Shown here: in pieces, positions 1-11,584 of the stretch
How positions within the stretch are numbered: the stretch's first letter is position 1
Layout: every line of letters starts with the position of its first letter
Source of the DNA: Vesta saturnalis
Lineage: Eukaryota > Arthropoda > Insecta > Coleoptera > Lampyridae
Direction: 5' to 3'
DNA: 64,000 nt
Assembly: GCA_036346205.1 (NCBI GenBank)
Contig: JARFJB010000896.1
Coordinates: 504,001 to 568,000, forward strand
The notes under the pieces: model-generated
Told to the model about the DNA's origin: nothing
Database searches by the model: none
Seen by the model: the letters and a program-made list of their open reading frames with translations, nothing else
Made by a program: the position numbers and the translations under genes

Positions 1-843
1 AGCTTTGCTTTTAAATCTTCTACTTGAGCGGCCGTCGTTCTCAATTTATCTAAACCATTTTCAAGTCGCGCAATATTCTTTTTTAGTTCAGCAGATTTTA
101 ATCGTAACAGTTTCGAATATAAACTTATTTGTTCAAGATACGATTTTGGTGTGGTGTAATTATACCGTCTTTCATTTTGCAAAAATTGTTTGGAAATCGA
201 ATTTACTGATGAATGAGTGTTTGCCATAAATTTAGACACAGGCTCGTATAAAGACTCGGGTAACACTTCAAGTTCGTGCAGAAATTTTAAAGACACGGAG
301 ACTAAAGCTTCTTGAGGCCATTCATGAAACCAATTCATTTGTGCACAGTTAACGATTGCGGGAAACTTTCTACCTCTAATTCGCAACGTTGATCCTACTG
401 GAGAAAAGCATAAAACTACCTTTAATTGTCGCCGTACTCGGTCTAAGAAGAATTTCCAGCAGTTTTCTCTTGTATCTAATATTCCCGCGCCTTTCACTTC
501 GTTTCTAACACCACCAATTATGTTTTCGATTTCATCTTCAGGAAACATATCTGGAACTTCTCCAGAGGCTAGCAAATCATTGATTAACACCAAAAATTGT
601 TCATTAGGAACTTGGGCGTCTGTCATTAAAAACATAATGCCTACATTTTTTAGACCGGATTTTAAGTAAAGACCACTCAATTCTTTTCTAAGATCTGTTA
701 CACCATATCCTTTTTTGAGCTGGATTTGACATACTTCTAGAGACGATATAAATGCTGCTAGCCTCGATAGAGATTGTTTTCCACTCCCACCAACACCAAC
801 TAGTAATGCACTGCCTCGGGGTGATTCAAGAATACGGTTTATC
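1..843 (-). CDS. DNAH9/11/17-like: Dynein heavy chain exon: AAA4 start to stalk (runs off the window)
   Basis: The exon starts after the acceptor AG at 845-844 and stays open to the window edge. It opens with [10 protein letters not shown], then the AAA4 P-loop GVGGSGKQS, the Walker B-like segment [11 protein letters not shown], and the conserved [14 protein letters not shown] and [20 protein letters not shown]. The last part is charged and helical ([12 protein letters not shown], then [18 protein letters not shown]), the start of the antiparallel coiled-coil stalk. The first base completes an Arg codon split with the previous exon. Confidence 0.95.
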
Positions 844-897
844 CTGTGAAGTAAGCAAAACCTCAATTTAAGAATGTACTACGCGTAAGGTGCTCAC

Positions 898-1259
898 CTA
901 CAAACATGCATCATCGCATCTTCAAATAATACTAAATTCATTGCAGCGACTAAATCATTGTAACTAGCCATAGCTTCAGTGAGTAATTTGTTAAGTTGTG
1001 ACCATTTCTTAATTGGCATATATTTAGGTTCTCCGATGCCACCCGCAAAATGACAATAAATGTTTGGTTTTTCAAATACAGTCGATTCGTCAATTTCCTC
1101 AAAATGTTTCTTAAATATATCTGTTTGAGATTTAAAAAATGCGTCACTGTCTTTTTCTTCAGTCAATTTGTCACCGTACACTCTTTGACTTTCATGTATC
1201 CATAAGCGTACTATATCATGAGGTTGATTTAAGCAGTCGCCGACGCTAAACAACAACCC
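898..1259 (-). CDS. DNAH9/11/17-like: Dynein heavy chain exon: AAA3-AAA4 connector
   Basis: Encodes GLLFSVGDCLNQPHDIVRLW through FEDAMMHVC. The acceptor AG is at 1261-1260 and the donor GTGAGC starts at 897. It joins in phase 0 to the AAA3 exon (SNIFQ followed by GLLFS, as in the family) and splits an Arg codon with the next exon after a 54-bp intron. 362 nt. Confidence 0.94.
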
Positions 1260-1479
1260 CTTGAAAAAATGTAGACTTGTTTTAATAGAGTGTGTACATC
1301 AATTAACATTAATGCCTTTCATTTAACTTGTAAGGAAACATTTGCGTTAATTATTATGTATCATATATTACTTGATTTACGTCAAAACTAATGTTATCAA
1401 ACTAACACTTAAGTTAATAGTGCACTAAGAAATAGCCTTGTAGACGGTAATTGTGAAATGCGCGTATAAAAGAAATATG

Positions 1480-1990
1480 TCGAACCCCGCACGTACGCTT
1501 GCGTAGCGGATACTCGAACGGCGGTTTCCGTTATGGGCATTCTCAATCCTTACCTTGTTACGATAACAGGGACAAATTTAACGGTAAGGGCATTAGTCGG
1601 AAACACGCTTTACACAAACATCTACAAGAATCGGACATTCAGATCGTCTCTATCACAGAATCTAAACCCTCAAACAGATGCCAATTTAACTTTACAAATT
1701 ACCACTCCTACCTACCAATCAGCACAGTGAAAGGATACCGAAGTACCTCACTAGTAATAAAAAATTGTTTCCTGTCCACTCACTTTTGAATACGCTGCTG
1801 CGATAGCATCTTCGGACTTTTCCTATATCTATCTCATACTACAATACATCCGGATTCGATGTCCTTTCTTTAGGTTACGAGTTTAGCTTGCGCACTGCCA
1901 TAATAACAGGTCATTTCATGACCATCGCATTCAATTTGGAGAATCAACTGCGCAATAACAACGGAATTAGCCTTTTATCGACCTTATTGC
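1480..1990 (+). mobile_element. LINE endonuclease scrap
   Basis: In the frame starting near 1499 the protein reads KFNGKGISRKHALHKHLQES, then DIQIVSITESK, FTNYHSYLP and GYRSTSLVIKN. This follows the start of the apurinic-like endonuclease of jockey/I-group non-LTR retrotransposons (NxNGI..., DI..I.ET..., NY..YR...GGG.A.LI). A stop follows at about 1788 and the rest decays. Dead fragment inside the dynein intron 1260-4983. Confidence 0.5.
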
Positions 1991-2369
1991 GCTTGCCATT
2001 TTTTTGAATTCGGTATCGAAATATGACATGTTTGTGAGATATAACGATTTTTAAAGGAATGATTTTGAAACATTTTCAAAGTCAAGTATGCGGGACCTCA
2101 ACACATCGAGCGCAGAAGCTTGTAATATTTTTTAGCGATTGTGTTGCAATATGAGTACGAAAATGTGTTACTTTCTTCGTCATCGTAACATGCACAATTA
2201 ATCGTTGCTTGGTGAGACACAGCTTCACTTGCTCGCGGGTTGGCAGAGATGAGTGGACATTTTGTTTTCTAACTTTCTCCACGTGGTTGTAGTGTCATGG
2301 TTTATTAACCTCTATATTCTGAGAACGGCCCGTGTTAAAGAATGTTCTCTGAGAATTTTTATAATGCCT

Positions 2370-2862
2370 TTCAACAGATTACAACTAGCAATCTATAACC
2401 TTGTTCTTAAGAATTGGTTCTATTGTTAGCTAATCTTATTTTTTAGGAATTTGGTTGGATAACTCGATTTTCTTGTTATATAATCTTGACGTATCCGATA
2501 GACTTACAGTGTTTTATACATACACGTTTCCAGTAATATGATGCTATTTATGCTTGACCTGGGTCTCGTTCCTGAGAATTTTCTTCCATTTTGAAATAGC
2601 TTTGACTTCATTTCTAAGAGCTTTATTCTATTTTTATATAACCTTAACCTCGTTTCTAGGAATTTAGCTTATTTATAGAAAATCTTGTTTCCAGCAATTT
2701 GATTACAGTTTTAGACAACCTTAATCTCATAAAGGAGAACTTGATTTTATGTTTAGATAACTTGGTTTCCAGAAATTGGGTCTACTTTGAGATAACTTTG
2801 ACCTTGGTTCAGATTCTATTATATTTTAGGTAACCCTGACCTTACTTCCAGGAGAAAAGGGT
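2370..2862. repeat. Degenerate tandem repeat, unit about 36-43 bp
   Basis: About a dozen imperfect repeats of a phrase like ATAACCTTGACCTCGTTTC followed by CAGGAATTTG and a T-rich spacer ending TTTTAG. Clear instances start near 2395, 2580, 2637, 2680, 2716, 2756, 2793 and 2829. No coding sense. An old minisatellite in the first large dynein intron. Confidence 0.6.
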
Positions 2863-4139
2863 ATGACCTTACAATTTCTTTCTCTCAGATTTGGGGTAAG
2901 TCCTTATCTCTCTTATTTCTTCCTACGTGGGATAGAAGCTACCAATTATGCTGCTAACTGCATAACTTCTGTTACTTCGGTAAAGGTTAAAACGTTAGTC
3001 TATCGAAAAACTATCGATGTATTTCGCAAACCTTTCCTACGTCACATCTTAACTGGATTAACAGATTTAGCGAACTGGATTTCAATACATAATGCAATCG
3101 TCTCAATGATATACCAAAACACTAGCGATTTTTTCTGACAACTTGACTTCCACGACAACCAATTATCCAACGTAATATCCTATTACCCTTAGCTGAACCT
3201 ACTAAATCCAACCAAGACACCTTTCCATTGTTCTCTGTGAACGCCGAATCATAACAAGAACACACAGACTTCCTTACAGATATCCTAGTAATTTCACTAT
3301 AGAACACACATACTACCCATAACAAACAGAATACAAGCATTACACAAGCAAATATGGCATCACCAACTAATATGGTCGTTTACCCTGTAATTAGCCGCGA
3401 AAATGTATAGATAGTTACCCATAGGAAAATTGTAGTCAATTATATATGGGTTAGTGAGCTGTTAAGGATCAATGCATCTAGCGGAGTTAAAGTAACGTTC
3501 AGATTTTGTTCAGGACCATTACTTTATATAGTTTTCTTTATTGAACAAGATAACACATGCGAAGCCATTTAAACTACGTGGTAAAGAAGGTAACTCTCTT
3601 CGCCACTGACTTTTATGAAATGGGCAATGCCATTGTTGGCCGCTAATTAACATTAAAGAAGAAAGCGCTCTTTATAGTTATAGCGAGAGGAATTCAAACT
3701 GTCACTAAGAAAAGATCTCACTTGAGGTGTTGGTGGGGGTAATTTAAGAAAGGCAACCCACATTGGGGTAGATTATGCTCTATTACAGCACGAAAGTCAC
3801 CTAAATGTTAAAGAGCAATAACTTTTGAGGTGATGTTACATCCATAAAATTACAACTCAATGGCACCAAATCGACACTTCAGTAATGGGAACCACTTGTA
3901 GAGGAAAGCCTTATTGGGATGTAAGGTACGGACCCTGAATCTATCAATGTAAAATTTTCGCTCCATATACAGAAAGCTGTATCCTGTATCCTGTATCGGT
4001 GGTTTCTTACGATTTTTACTGTGTTATACCTTTAGTTTTATGTATCATAATTATTAACGATATCGACATTTATGATAGTGAAGCACAAGCTTCTATTACC
4101 TATCAAAAGTTACCTCTTCGATATTTACTGAACTGGTCG
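2863..4139. other. Intronic stretch, nothing recognised
   Basis: Part of the intron 1260-4983. A 91-codon open frame at 2863-3138 (+) has no recognisable motif. Short direct repeats of TATCCTG sit near 3974-3993. No RNA gene or TE ends seen. Confidence 0.5.
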
Positions 4140-4330
4140 TATTGATTTTAAGCTCGTTATGGGTTCCAAACCATTATCAAAACTTTCCTTCGGTACGAAG
4201 TGTGAATGACCACACACCATACAACACCAATCCGAAATGCAAAAAAGGTCTTGTTTCTCTGCAGCTGAATGAGGGCGTGCTTTGACATTGAGAAAAACAC
4301 CATTCTTACTCATTATGTTCTGCATTTCCT
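4140..4330 (-). mobile_element. Possible mariner transposase scrap
   Basis: Minus-strand reading contains FLNVKARPHSAAEKQDLF, similar to the third-domain phrase HDNARPHxA of mariner transposases, followed by a loose match to the C-terminal region. The catalytic D is not preserved. Only about 60 codons, so chance similarity is possible. Confidence 0.33.
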
Positions 4331-4983
4331 TTTGTAAGGATTCGAGAGTTATCGTCTAGTCGACTTTATTTGGATACATTTTTTATTTCATGTTGACAAA
4401 TAGGGTTCACGTCTCATCCCTCGTTGCATTTTTTTTTAAATATCTTTCCTTCTCGCAGTATCTGTTTAGTTTTGTGACGGTCGTGCACAAAATTGTGGGT
4501 ATCTCAGTTTAGCAGCTGTGATGTGATACAAGGTTGATCATTAATACTGGCACTATCGGATAACCTTATCCATTTAGTAAGATCACCAAACGCTACAGAA
4601 TTTCTTTCTGTACTACACACTTTTTTACCGCTCCGCACTTTAAACTGAAGAAAGTGAATAAAAAACAGGACATTATACTTCGGGGGCGTAGGTATCTTAG
4701 ATAAGGAGTAAAAGGACATTCCGGAGAACCATTTTGGCATAGGATAATATTACTGTGCAAGCACTATCTTACGTTCTGAGTACTAAGTCGTTGTGCATGT
4801 CTATAATTAATTTCACTTTAATTTATTTTTGACGACAATCTGACCTTTCCATGAGGTTTTTCTCGTGTTAATAGGACGACACTAAATTAATGTTAGTTTT
4901 TGTATTATTTATTACGTTTGTCATATTCGCTAGTTGGCCAAATAAAAGACATGTTTTTTTTGTTAGAGTTTAAGCATACTTAC

Positions 4984-5703
4984 TTGAAAAATATTAGATA
5001 AGTCCCTTAAGTTGAAAATATAATGAAACTTGATAGCTGTTGGCAAAAAGATTTGTGAAACTTTGTGGTGTAATGTCACAGTTGCATTAACAACATTATC
5101 AGCAAGTTTTACAAATAATGGAGGAATTTTATGTTCTGGATTTGAAAGGTGCTGACTTAAGATGGCATGGTATATAGTTGTTAAAGCATCAGTTCCTGGA
5201 AAACTAACTGCAAATACATAAAAATGACGCTGAAGGCGTGGGTTTATAGTAAAACTTCCAGCAGTTGGATTCATACAGGACACATATTGACAGTTATGAA
5301 TATCCTTCAATGTTAAACGACTTCGGTCGTACCAATGGTTGTAATCTAAATGTTGACGAATAATTGTGTGCGGTTGTACTGTTCCATAAGAGTCTACTTC
5401 TGGCATATTCATATCATCAATGAAGTAGATTAAAGTTTTATTACCAGGTGGCCCATAATTCCTTCCCGCTTTTTTCTCTAACGGTTTTTCCAAAATTTTT
5501 TGTAACATCTCAGACGTAGTGTAAAAATTAAAAGGAATTGTACAAATAGCGTAATGGTCAGGGAGCGAGCATAACTTTTCATTTACTAATACTGTTTTAC
5601 CAACACCAGCATTGCCAATCAGCATAATTGGGCGACGTTTCTCCATTAATAAATCCAGAAAAAATTTTAGACGTACTGATTCTGCTGTGTGCACCAAAAC
5701 TGT
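4984..5703 (-). CDS. DNAH9/11/17-like: Dynein heavy chain exon: AAA3 module
   Basis: 240 codons starting [12 protein letters not shown]. It contains the AAA3 P-loop [28 protein letters not shown] (Walker B region), [17 protein letters not shown], the sensor segment [10 protein letters not shown] and the arginine region [17 protein letters not shown]. It ends [11 protein letters not shown] at a GTAAGT donor (4983). The next exon is 3.7 kb away, across an intron with TE scraps. Intact, with no missing catalytic residue visible. Confidence 0.96.
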
Positions 5704-5749
5704 CTAAAATTATAAAATAAGTTGTAGTTGGAATTAAAGAGAAACTTAC

Positions 5750-5923
5750 TTGTAATGGTGCTTCAGGGTCTAATTCAAAACGACCTAATCTTTCCGTCCA
5801 TGGTAAAAATTGTTTAGTTTCAGTATCTATGTAGTAATCAAAAACCGTACCACCAGCTGGAAATTTGATATTTTTAAATTCGTTCACCCACCATTTTGTG
5901 AATTCTATTCGGTAGTCCGTAGT
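5750..5923 (-). CDS. DNAH9/11/17-like: Dynein heavy chain exon: AAA2-AAA3 connector
   Basis: 58 codons: TTDYRIEFTKWWVNEFKN, FPAGGTVFDYYIDTETKQFL and PWTERLGRF, typical of the segment before AAA3. Acceptor AG at 5925-5924, donor GTAAGT from 5749. Flanked by two 46-bp introns. Confidence 0.95.
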
Positions 5924-5969
5924 CTATATGAAGAAAATGCACTTTTGTTATCGAATAATAAATATTTAC

Positions 5970-6252
5970 CTGCTCCTGAAACATGGCAGAGCCGAACGCC
6001 CAAACACAGCTAAACACAAAGTACAACTCGTACCATTCTTTTGGGCATTCGTTAGGAGTGTTGGTTTGTGTCAACAAGCAGTCTAGTAAATGACATAACA
6101 TTTGTATATGTGAAATCTCCACTATTGGAGTAATTTTTTTAAATCTTGTTTTAATGTTTTCTAAACAAATTGGAATGTATTTATCAAATAGAGCTATTAA
6201 ATTAGATTTTTCAGCATTACTAGTGCGTGTTTCTAGCCAACTTGTTACAAAC
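5970..6252 (-). CDS. DNAH9/11/17-like: Dynein heavy chain exon: AAA2 C-terminal part
   Basis: Starts with the last base of a Pro codon, then FVTSWLETRTSNAEKSNLI. It continues through IPICLENIKTRFKKITPIVE to YFVFSCVWAFGSAMFQEQ. Donor GTAAAT from 5969, acceptor AG 6254-6253. The joined reading LGWNP-FVTSWLETR agrees with the family. Length 283 nt keeps the frame. Confidence 0.95.
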
Positions 6253-6300
6253 CTTCAAAAATCAGTTTATTGATTTTATTCCAAATTACTAAAGACTTAC

Positions 6301-6788
6301 GGATTCCATCCTAAGTCTTGTGGATTGATATATAGTATGCCAGCTCTAGAAACGGTAGCAGGAGTTGCAGTTCTTAAACTTGATATTTCAAAGAGTAGTC
6401 TCATGGTTGGCGTGAGCGCAATTCGTTCATTACTAGCCAGTGTTAATACTTTATTGTCATCCATAACAGTATTTAAAGATTCAATCCACATAGGATCGAT
6501 ATCTCCGTCTAAAATGATCCACTTTGGATGGTCATTCGTTAAGTTTGCCTGTTCTCGCATTAAAACCGAAAATAATCCATCTTTCCATTCACGTGTTGCT
6601 GGATTAATTATTCCAAAAAGTTCATCATTGGTAACTGCTTTTGGGTTTAAATCATTGTAAACAGGTTTTCGTTTGATATTCTGATATGTTTTAAATAGTG
6701 TTTTCCATACTTGTGTTTTTCCGGTACCTGCATTTCCCACAATAAAAACTGAATGACGAACTTCCAAAAGTTCTTCCAGCTGGACTAC
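6301..6788 (-). CDS. DNAH9/11/17-like: Dynein heavy chain exon: AAA2 module
   Basis: Encodes [20 protein letters not shown] with the P-loop GNAGTGKT, then [20 protein letters not shown], the Walker B segment [34 protein letters not shown] and [20 protein letters not shown]. All landmarks of the dynein AAA2 nucleotide-binding module are present. Acceptor AG 6790-6789, donor GTAAGT from 6300. The last two bases are CC of a split Pro codon. Confidence 0.96.
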
Positions 6789-6834
6789 CTACGACAGAAT
6801 TATTTGTTTACTCCGTTAACATCTTACTACTCAC

Positions 6835-7059
6835 CTTTAAAATAAAGTTATCTTCGGGTTGTAATCCTAAATCCATCGCTGCTTGTTTAACTGTTCGTTC
6901 AAACTCTGCGTCTCTTTTTCGAGGTACTTCTAATGCTGGAAAAAGGTCTCCTATAAGACCCATAAATACAGGAAAGTCTTCTGTTACAATTTTGGGAATG
7001 TTAAAATCTCTCAGTGCGCGCATTAAAACTTCTTCTTCTGGACGACCAGGATCACCACG
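6835..7059 (-). CDS. DNAH9/11/17-like: Dynein heavy chain exon: AAA1-AAA2 connector
   Basis: 75 codons starting [20 protein letters not shown] and including [20 protein letters not shown] and [12 protein letters not shown]. In phase 0 on both sides. Acceptor AG 7061-7060, donor GTGAGT from 6834. Confidence 0.95.
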
Positions 7060-7109
7060 CTAGAGAATAATGAGAATATACGATTTTAGAAATGGTTAAG
7101 GATAGTTAC

Positions 7110-7311
7110 CTTTAAAGATCCTGCTACTACCAATACTGACTTAATTGCTCTTAGTCCCCAATCGTAGTGATCTTGTTTTGAAAGTAGTTCTTTGCATAAT
7201 GTATAAAGAGTGATAAATTTTCTACCCAAAATTTTAGCTTCTTGAAAACCTTCAGCTACTAACATAATTTCGCAGATCAGCTCAAAATCGGGTACCACCA
7301 TAGCGCAAGGT
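7110..7311 (-). CDS. DNAH9/11/17-like: Dynein heavy chain exon: end of AAA1
   Basis: Starts with the third base of an Arg codon split across the 2.3-kb upstream intron, then [60 protein letters not shown]. These are the lid and sensor regions of AAA1. Acceptor AG 7313-7312, donor GTAACT from 7109. Confidence 0.95.
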
Positions 7312-8321
7312 CTACAAAACGTTCAGTTTTTAGTACACAGTATCTGATATGAAGTTAAGATAAATGGTCATGCAAAAATCATCTAAAAGGGGTTGGTATG
7401 TAGAATCAGTTCAACAACTTGCTTAAAATAATCAGAACAATAGGCACACTATACATTTGAAAGCCAGCAGTTTCGAAAAGATATTGATTTATTCATTTTA
7501 AGCCACTATTGGATTTACTCACGTTAGCGAATATACTATAGTAAACATACAGAGGCTTACTTATAATTTTGAAAATGTGATAATAGTAACTCCTACTTCT
7601 AGAATTGAATTATGAATTGGGCTATTCCTACGGTTTTTAACTTCCGGGAATTGATTCGTCTCCGTAGTCTAGCAATTTTTACCCTGAGAATTGTATGGAG
7701 GCACACACTTTGAACTGAACCTCTGACTTGTAAAGCACCAGTCCTGAAAAGCTGTTCATTTCTTGTTTAAAATAATCATTTTAATCTGATCTCGCATAGA
7801 TAAGATCTAGTCAAATTCAACATGAAATCGCTGTCTGCAATTTGATACACACAACCACGCTACGTGCAGAGTTTTCTATTAAGTGGAGCTTATTATAATT
7901 TCAGATATGCACTTCTAGCTTATCTTTAATAACTAAAATTTTTATGATTTGTTATACCTGATAGTTTTGCGGTCAATTTAAGTTTTAGACTTTAAGTCTA
8001 TAACACCCTTGCAATCACATATGTTATTAATACGCCGATGTAGACAAAAGTTATCATAACGTTATCAAACATCTAGTACAATTTGTGCATCCTATTATTT
8101 CTATTTAGAAATGATTCTTAATCACAATATTTGTACTAAAATCCTGTATATCACCGGTTATATACATTTTCTATGGTCGATATTTCATACGATTTACTTA
8201 GTTTACCGTTGGACGTAATTCTTTTCGGAGTAGTGACAGAAATCCTTTAGATACTACGTCGTAATTCTTGTCGCTGTAAAACAGATCTGCGATGAGAACG
8301 CAGCAGTTTAACAGAAGGGTC
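7312..8321. other. Intronic stretch, nothing recognised
   Basis: Left part of the 2.3-kb dynein intron 7312-9647, AT-rich, with no long frame and no recognised repeat before the tandem array begins. Confidence 0.5.
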
Positions 8322-9373
8322 ACTTTGCAAAATGCAGATTAACACTACTGCACATGCACTACGTAAAACTTATGTTAGAAAGTAAACAATTGAACTGCGC
8401 CCGTATCACAATGAGTTAAGCACCTTTCTCTTAAATAGATTTGCAGAATGCAGATTAACACTACTGCACATGCACTACGTAAAACTTATGTTAGAAAGTA
8501 AACAGTTGAACTGCGCCCGTATCACAATGAGTTAAGCACCTTCCTCTTAAATAGATTTGCAAAATGCAGATTAACACTACTGCACGTACACTACGTAAAA
8601 CTTATGTTAGAAAGTAAACAATTGAACTGCGCCCGTATCACAATGAGTGAAGCACCTTACTCTTAAATAGATTTGCAAAATTCAGATTAACACTACTGCA
8701 CATGCACTACGTAAAACTTATGTTAGACAGTAAACAATTGAACTGCACTCGTATCACAATGAGTTAAGGACCTTGCTCTTAAATAGATTTTCAAAATGGA
8801 GATTAACACTACTGCGCATGCACTACGGAAAACTTATGCTAGAAAGTAAACAATTGAACTGCGCCCGTATTACAGTAAGTTAAGCGCCTTGCTCTTAAAT
8901 AGATTTTCAAAATGCAGATTAACACTACTGCGCGTGCACTACGGAAAACTTATGTTAGAAAGTAAACAATTGCACTGCGCCCGTATCACAATGAGTTAAG
9001 CACCTTTCTCTTAAATGGATTTGCAAAATGCAGATTAACACTACTGCACGTGCACTACGTAAAGCTTAGGTTAGAAAGTAAACAGTTGAACTGCGCCCGT
9101 ATCACAATGGGTTAAGCACCTTCCTCTTAAATAGATTTGCAAAATGCAGATTAACACTACAGCACGTACACTACGTAAAACTTATGTTAGAAAGTAAACA
9201 ATTGAACTGCGCCCGTATCACAATGAGTGAAGCACCTTACTCTTAAATAGATTTGCAAAATTCAGATTAACACTACTGCACGTGCACTACGGAAAACTTA
9301 TGTTAGAAAGTAAACAATTGAACTGGGTCCGTATCACAATGAGTTAAACACCTTGCTCTTAAATAGATTTGCG
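8322..9373. repeat. 116-bp tandem array, 9 units, with 5-unit higher-order pattern
   Basis: The anchor CAGATTAACACTACTGC recurs at 8335, 8451, 8567, 8683, 8799 (altered), 8915, 9031, 9147 and 9263, exactly 116 bp apart. Each unit also carries CACTACGTAAAACTTATG, AAGTAAACAATTGAACTGCG and CTCTTAAATAGATTT. Private variants pair units 580 bp apart: ACGTACACTACG with GAGTGAAGCACCTTAC in units 3 and 8, TTCAGATT in units 4 and 9, ACAGTTG with TTCCTC in units 2 and 7. So a block of five units was itself duplicated. Satellite-like DNA inside the dynein intron, not coding. Confidence 0.95.
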
Positions 9374-9647
9374 ATTTTTGACAGAAGAGCAACTCCATAT
9401 ACCGCCACCTAAAACCTACAACCTGATGAGTCGGAATAATAATAAAGATTAAAGCAGCCCTTCTCGGTCAATTGCTTGACTACGGAGTAAGATCCAGCTG
9501 CAAAAATCTACAGAGCGTAGAACTTATTAATAAGAATTTAATTAATAACTCAATACATAATCCATACTCATTATCATTCAAAGCTCGTACGATTCTGTAT
9601 TAGTAGGTAATTGTGAAGACAATATGCAACCAATAAAAAAATATTAC

Positions 9648-9910
9648 CGAAACTGGGCTTTTAGATTTTCAGGAAGTTCAGTACGACCAGCGTATCCTGG
9701 ATTCATTGTAATAAACAGCCCAACTGTAGGCACTAAAGGAATTTGTTCTCCCATAAAATTGAAGACATCTTTTTTATTTCTAATAGCATCTAAAACGGAC
9801 TTCACTTGCACCGCTACTACTGAAAGCACTTCAACCGAGATTCTATTAAATTCATCAAAGCAACCCCATGCTCCTGTTTGTGCGAGTCCTTTGTATATAT
9901 TTCCACACGA
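9648..9910 (-). CDS. DNAH9/11/17-like: Dynein heavy chain exon: AAA1 Walker B to sensor 1
   Basis: Encodes [20 protein letters not shown] with Walker B ([10 protein letters not shown]), then [20 protein letters not shown]. This is the main ATP-hydrolysing module. Acceptor AG 9912-9911. The donor GTAATA from 9647 is weaker than its neighbours. It splits an Arg codon (CG/A) with the exon at 7110-7311. Confidence 0.95.
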
Positions 9911-9958
9911 CTAAAAGAATTGTTTATGTAAGAATATACCATTGTGAAGTTTACTCAC

Positions 9959-10093
9959 CTTGTAATCCATTTGCTCTGAGCAATTAAACACATACACCAT
10001 ACTACCAAGAGCTCTTCCTAAATCCTTTGTGGTCTCAGTTTTCCCAGTTCCAGCAGGACCTGCAGGACCTCCTCCCATAATTAAGTGTAAGGA
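9959..10093 (-). CDS. DNAH9/11/17-like: Dynein heavy chain exon: AAA1 P-loop
   Basis: 45 codons: [55 protein letters not shown] is the AAA1 Walker A signature shared by axonemal dyneins. Acceptor AG 10095-10094, donor GTGAGT from 9958. Confidence 0.96.
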
Positions 10094-10146
10094 CTGTAAA
10101 ATGTTGACACGGTATACGATGACCGCACTTCACTTGTTACACTTAC

Positions 10147-10695
10147 TTGTGTTAATGTGATGTAACAACGATCAGTAAGTGGAGTTATAACTAATCGTGG
10201 AGTATTACCTAAATATTCGTAGCTGTACCGAAATTGTGCGTCACAAATATTTGCAAAGCAATGTTTTTCTTTTTCGTCCCATCTATGTCTTAGCTGCGAT
10301 ACCCATTGAAATGCAGAAGCGTTATCTATCTTCATCTGTATTAGTTTACTCACAACGTCTCTGGAGTGTACATCAATTGTGCATATTGTCATAATCTTTT
10401 GCCTGTCTTGTTTACTTAAATCCCCAATTAATAAACTAATTAATGTACTTAACTGAGAAACTTGTTTTTTGTAGTAATCTCGCATTGCGTTATCGTAACC
10501 TTCTTCAACTCTTGAAAACGCTATATTGACTTCTGCTGTCCACCATATCTGTGTACCACACAAAGAAACTTGGGCTGGATAATCAAACAACCACTGATCT
10601 CTGGCCTTTTCTTCATAAGCTGCAGTTCCTTCACCCATATAGTGACGTATAGTGTTACGCATGGAATCTTGTAAACGATTAAGCCAAGCTTCTAC
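10147..10695 (-). CDS. DNAH9/11/17-like: Dynein heavy chain exon: linker C-terminal part to AAA1 entry
   Basis: 183 codons from [20 protein letters not shown] through [39 protein letters not shown] and [20 protein letters not shown]. This is the end of the mechanical linker and the first strand of AAA1. Acceptor AG 10697-10696, donor GTAAGT from 10146. Confidence 0.95.
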
Positions 10696-10741
10696 CTAAA
10701 ATGTAATATAAAAATGATGTTAAGGTATTCCGGAAACATAC

Positions 10742-11584
10742 AGGTCCATTGCAATCACAATGAGATTCAAAACTAACATACTCTCCATCTTTGGCGTACA
10801 TCCCCTTAATAATGTTTTGAAGACTACCATCCTTATTTTCAATAAAATTCAGTTTCGCGATGGAATCAAACAATTTAGTCAAATGTTTACCAACAAGTTG
10901 AGGTTGATTTCCATTTGATAAAATATCTAGCAAATCAGCTGATGACACGAAGTAAAACCTTGGAAACGCTAATCGTTTAGTCTCTAGATAGACCGCAAGA
11001 GCTTTTTCGCAAAGTGTTAATTTTTTTTGTAAAACGTCCAAGGTAGGTAGTAACCCTTCTTTATTTGTAGACTCAACAACGTTTGGCGTTTTTGCCATTT
11101 CCGTCATTAATTCTTTGAAATCGCAATCTATTTGATCAAATCTCGTAGAATCTTCTGGGAGTTGTTTACGTATATCTTCAGAGCTCATAAAAATTGACTC
11201 CAAATGCATCCAAGTCCTTTGGACTTCAAACCAAAGTGATATTACTTGATCTGCAACACACAACTTTGTTTGCCATGCCGACACTTCTTCTAAAAAGTGG
11301 GCGATAAATTTCGACGTAATTAAGTTTTGCAACTGCACTTGGTTTTCTTCTAGCGTTTCTATTAGCTCTTCACTTGCTCTTAGTAATGTGCATCCTGTAC
11401 GTGTATGTATTTCTTGTTCAAATTCCATAGATGACCACGTTGTATCCAGATCGCGTAAAATTTTTTCCATGGACATTTCTTTTACTGCTTTATCTACAAT
11501 ATTTTTTACTTCATCTTCACATTCATGAAGATTTAGTAACAATAAATCGGCCAAGGTTGTATTTTCATCCATTACTACCCGCGT
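10742..11584 (-). CDS. DNAH9/11/17-like: Dynein heavy chain exon: linker (DHC_N2)
   Basis: 281 codons starting TRVVMDENTTLADLLLLNLH. Family landmarks: ECEDEVKNIVDKAVKEMSME, LDTTWSSMEF, ENQVQLQNLITSKFIAHFLE, ISLWFEVQRTWMHLESIFM, LAFPRFYFVSSADLLDILSN. Ends CDCNGP before a GTATGT donor (10741); the next exon supplies VEAW. Acceptor AG 11586-11585. The upstream partner is the exon at 20866-21138, 9.3 kb away. Confidence 0.96.

Noticed and set aside
2863..3138. 91-codon open frame
   Set aside because: No motif, no promoter context, intronic and next to a degenerate repeat; compatible with chance.
8322..9373. Regularly spaced repeats that could suggest a CRISPR-like array
   Set aside because: Whole 116-bp units repeat without unique spacers, in an insect intron; this is tandem satellite structure.
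9423..9450. CTGATGAGTCGGAAT, another hammerhead-like start
   Set aside because: No complementary strand or CGAAA follows at the right distance.
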